A stretch of 64,000 nucleotides of DNA from assembly GCF_002846395.1 (NCBI RefSeq), contig NZ_PJMU01000004.1, forward strand, positions 124,001 to 188,000. The letters run 5' to 3'. A program made the translations under genes and the position numbers. A model generated the notes under the pieces. That model was not told the origin of the DNA. It did no database searches and was given only the letters and a program-made list of their open reading frames with translations. Positions 62,199-64,000 of this stretch are shown in pieces. The stretch comes from Pontibacter ramchanderi. Lineage in GTDB: Bacteria; Bacteroidota; Bacteroidia; Cytophagales; Hymenobacteraceae. Every line of letters begins with the position of its first letter. Positions within the stretch are counted from its first letter, which is position 1.

Positions 62199-62861
62199 AT
62201 GAATGTAAAGATAGAAGAAAGCTGGCAAAAAATCCTGCAAGAAGAGTTTGAAAAGCCCTATTTCAAAAACCTCGTGTCTTTTGTTAAAGACGAGTACACC
62301 TCCCAAAAAGTTTACCCGCCTGGAAACCAGATTTTCAACGCTTTCGAGCACTGCCCTTTTGATAAGGTAAAAGTAGTTATTCTGGGCCAAGACCCTTACC
62401 ATGGCCCTAATCAGGCCAATGGATTGGCTTTTTCGGTGAAGGATGGTGTGCGCATACCTCCCTCGCTGATCAATATTTTTAAGGAGATCAAAAACGATCT
62501 CGGAAAGGACCTTCCCGCCACCGGCAACCTGGAGCGTTGGGCAGATCAGGGCGTTTTGTTGCTCAACGCCACCCTCACCGTGCGTGCAGGCGATGCAGGT
62601 TCTCACCAGAAAAAAGGTTGGGAGGAGTTTACCGATGCCGTGGTTCGCAAAGTGAATGACCTGAAGGAAGGCGTGGTGTTTATGCTATGGGGCGCCTATG
62701 CCCAGAAGAAAGGGGCTTTTATTGACGTACGCAAACATTTGGTGCTCAAAGCAGCCCATCCGTCACCTTTCGCTGCCGACCGCGGCTTCTTCGGCACACA
62801 CCATTTCAGCAAAGCTAACGAGTATCTGAAGGCGCAAGGCAAAGAGCCGATTGATTGGTAA
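62199..62861 (+). CDS. ung: uracil-DNA glycosylase (family 1)
   Basis: A 220-residue DNA repair enzyme removing uracil. The catalytic Asp65 is in ILGQDPYHGP; the C-terminal AAHPSPFAADRGF has the catalytic His and the intercalating loop; GVLLLNATLTVRAG is the uracil-binding strand. Length is typical of the family. Confidence 0.95.
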   Translation: MNVKIEESWQKILQEEFEKPYFKNLVSFVKDEYTSQKVYPPGNQIFNAFEHCPFDKVKVVILGQDPYHGPNQANGLAFSVKDGVRIPPSLINIFKEIKNDLGKDLPATGNLERWADQGVLLLNATLTVRAGDAGSHQKKGWEEFTDAVVRKVNDLKEGVVFMLWGAYAQKKGAFIDVRKHLVLKAAHPSPFAADRGFFGTHHFSKANEYLKAQGKEPIDW

Positions 62862-62872
62862 CCTCCCCCCAA

Positions 62873-62896
62873 CCCCCTCCTAAAAACAGGAGGGGG
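62873..62896 (+). terminator. hairpin after ung (repeat-like)
   Basis: CCCCCTCCT / AGGAGGGGG stem with AAAAAC loop, no T-run. The same pattern is common between Bacteroidota genes; it may terminate both converging genes (ung and the gene at 62915). Confidence 0.5.
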
Positions 62897-62914
62897 AGCT
62901 AGCAGTTTGAGATT

Positions 62915-63685
62915 TTACTTCCAGTTCGTGGTTTTAAACTGCTTCGGGTCAAACCAGCTTTGCTCTACTTTTTCAGGGAAGGAGATATTGAAGTACTCCT
63001 CGTGCAGGAACAGCTGGCCGTTATTTTTAAAGACGATCTCCGTTGCGACCATATTCCCTTCAATCTCCTGGTAGTTGTTCATCTCCACATCGCGGGCCAC
63101 GCCTTTGTTATTCGTTAAAATGCGCACCACATAGAGGTTCTCCTTGTCTACCCAAATCTGGCTGCGGCTTTGATCGTTCGGATCGGTTGTGCCGACTACA
63201 TAGGCTTCGCGGCCCTGCCAGGTCGCTTCTGTCAGCTGGCTCAGGTCGAAGTTCAGTTCCTGTGCCTTGCGGATGGTGGTGGCTGGGTCGTAGAAGTACA
63301 CATCAAAGCTCAGCAGCACCAGTGGGTGAATCGAGTATTGTTTGTTCGCCAATTGCCCTTCTTTGAAGGTATAGACCGTATCCTGGTTATAGATCACGCC
63401 GTTGCCGGTCTCAAAGCCATCGAAGCGGATGTGCAGATTGGCCGGGTAACTGTAGATTTCCTGCCAGATCTCCTCACGGCTCACCTGATCGTCCTTGTAG
63501 AAAATGGCCCGTTGGTCGAAGGCAAAGTTCGGGTACCACTTGTTTTCCCAGTGGCGGTACATGGCCTCGATCACTTGCTGACCATTTTGAGGCTTGCTGG
63601 CAGTTGTTGTCATCTTTTGGGTGCAGGCTAGGGTAAGGAAGGGGAGAAGCAGGTATAGGATGCTGGGTAACAGGTTTTTTTTCAC
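62915..63685 (-). CDS. LolA-like lipoprotein
   Basis: A 256-residue lipoprotein (FLTLAC lipobox, Cys about 21) with strands that look like the LolA/LolB curved sheet: NFAFDQRAIFYKDDQ, LHIRFDGFETGNGVIY, QIWVDKENLYVVRILTN. Outer-membrane lipoprotein-sorting-like proteins are common here and usually of unknown cargo. It stands alone; the next gene on the same strand is the DUF2200 fragment upstream. Confidence 0.62.
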   Translation of the reverse strand: MKKNLLPSILYLLLPFLTLACTQKMTTTASKPQNGQQVIEAMYRHWENKWYPNFAFDQRAIFYKDDQVSREEIWQEIYSYPANLHIRFDGFETGNGVIYNQDTVYTFKEGQLANKQYSIHPLVLLSFDVYFYDPATTIRKAQELNFDLSQLTEATWQGREAYVVGTTDPNDQSRSQIWVDKENLYVVRILTNNKGVARDVEMNNYQEIEGNMVATEIVFKNNGQLFLHEEYFNISFPEKVEQSWFDPKQFKTTNWK

Positions 63686-63717
63686 GGTTTTATGTATAAG
63701 TATAGGTTTGCTTTTTT

Positions 63718-64000
63718 TCAGGCGCCTCTCAGAATTTTCTCCATCTTTTTACCCTTTGCCAACTCGTCTACCAACTTGTCTAAATACCGGACCTGCTTGG
63801 TCAAAGGGTTTTCAATGTCTTCTACCCGATAGCCACAGATCACGCCCGTTATCAGATGCGCATTTGGGTTTAAGTTCGCCCGCTCAAAAAAGTCAGTGAA
63901 GGTTGCTTTCTCTTCTATCAGTTTCAGCAGTTGCGCGTCATCAAAACCCGTTAGCCAGGTAATGACCTGGTGCAGTTCCTCTTTGGTTCTGCCTTTCTTT
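63718..64000 (-). CDS. DUF2200 protein, 5' end outside the window
   Basis: The minus strand is open from the window edge to a TGA at 63718, about 93 residues: ERKGRTKEEL-like KKGRTKEELHQVITWLTGFD, then NPNAHLITGVICGYRVEDIE and RYLDKLVDELAKGKKMEKIL at the end. This is the DUF2200 family of small cytosolic proteins of unknown function. The start codon lies beyond 64000. Confidence 0.85.
   Translation of the reverse strand, partial: KKGRTKEELHQVITWLTGFDDAQLLKLIEEKATFTDFFERANLNPNAHLITGVICGYRVEDIENPLTKQVRYLDKLVDELAKGKKMEKILRGA

Noticed and set aside
62873..62896. Strong terminator claim for ung
   Set aside because: The hairpin lacks a T-run and equals a common intergenic repeat, so it is listed with low confidence only.

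Overview
The window comes from the chromosome of a Bacteroidota bacterium, most likely order Cytophagales and probably family Hymenobacteraceae (a Pontibacter-like genus; the genus is inference). The signs are: two cell-surface proteins with type IX secretion C-terminal domains (one type A, one gliding-motility type B), the ftsX-DUF3098-uppP-truB-ribF gene order, TAnnTTTG-type -7 promoter elements (the tRNA-Cys gene has a full TTTG-N19-TATATTTG promoter), weak Shine-Dalgarno sites, and roughly 50 % GC. It is mostly housekeeping and envelope DNA. I see no prophage, insertion sequence, CRISPR array, integrase or recognisable defence island.

Layout: 1-7.9 kb holds a DinB-like fragment, a methyltransferase, a BrkB membrane protein, a lipoprotein, a DUF2231 protein, pdhB, a TPR/OmpA-like lipoprotein, a PspC protein, a GT2 glycosyltransferase and ybaB. 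8.4-14.5 kb holds two convergently placed T9SS cargo proteins with an NTF2-like protein between them. 14.6-17.6 kb is hisS-hutH. 17.6-30.9 kb is an AT-richer exopolysaccharide/O-antigen locus: initiating sugar transferase, two Wzy/WaaL-type membrane proteins, five glycosyltransferases, a hexapeptide acetyltransferase, a methyltransferase, a Wzx flippase and a Wzz-like chain-length protein. 30.9-37.8 kb has a GNAT-nitrilase fusion, the scoA/scoB CoA-transferase and the ftsX...ribF operon. 37.8-46.2 kb has tamB and tsaD diverging from adjacent start codons, a hotdog thioesterase, smpB, an NlpC/P60 peptidase and an HNH protein. 46.2-53.1 kb has rpsA with a structured leader, a truncated repeat lipoprotein, a DHFR/RibD-like protein, psuG, an acyltransferase, a small lipoprotein and tRNA-Cys. 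53.1-64 kb has a repeat-rich gap, cphA, a coiled-coil membrane protein, a TPMT-like methyltransferase, kdsA, a DUF695-RraB protein, another methyltransferase, apaG, ung, a LolA-like lipoprotein and a DUF2200 fragment.

The most striking signal is not a gene. The heptamer AGGTATA/TATACCT occurs about 120 times by eye (about 8 expected by chance) in genes and gaps alike, but is absent from rpsA and pdhB; it resembles a highly iterated genomic word. A second layer is dispersed intergenic repeat DNA: three copies of an element with a TATAGGGCCCC core, short palindromes centred on TCCA, and drifting ACTCACTCAATC-type arrays around tsaD, smpB and kdsA. All counts are by hand and approximate.
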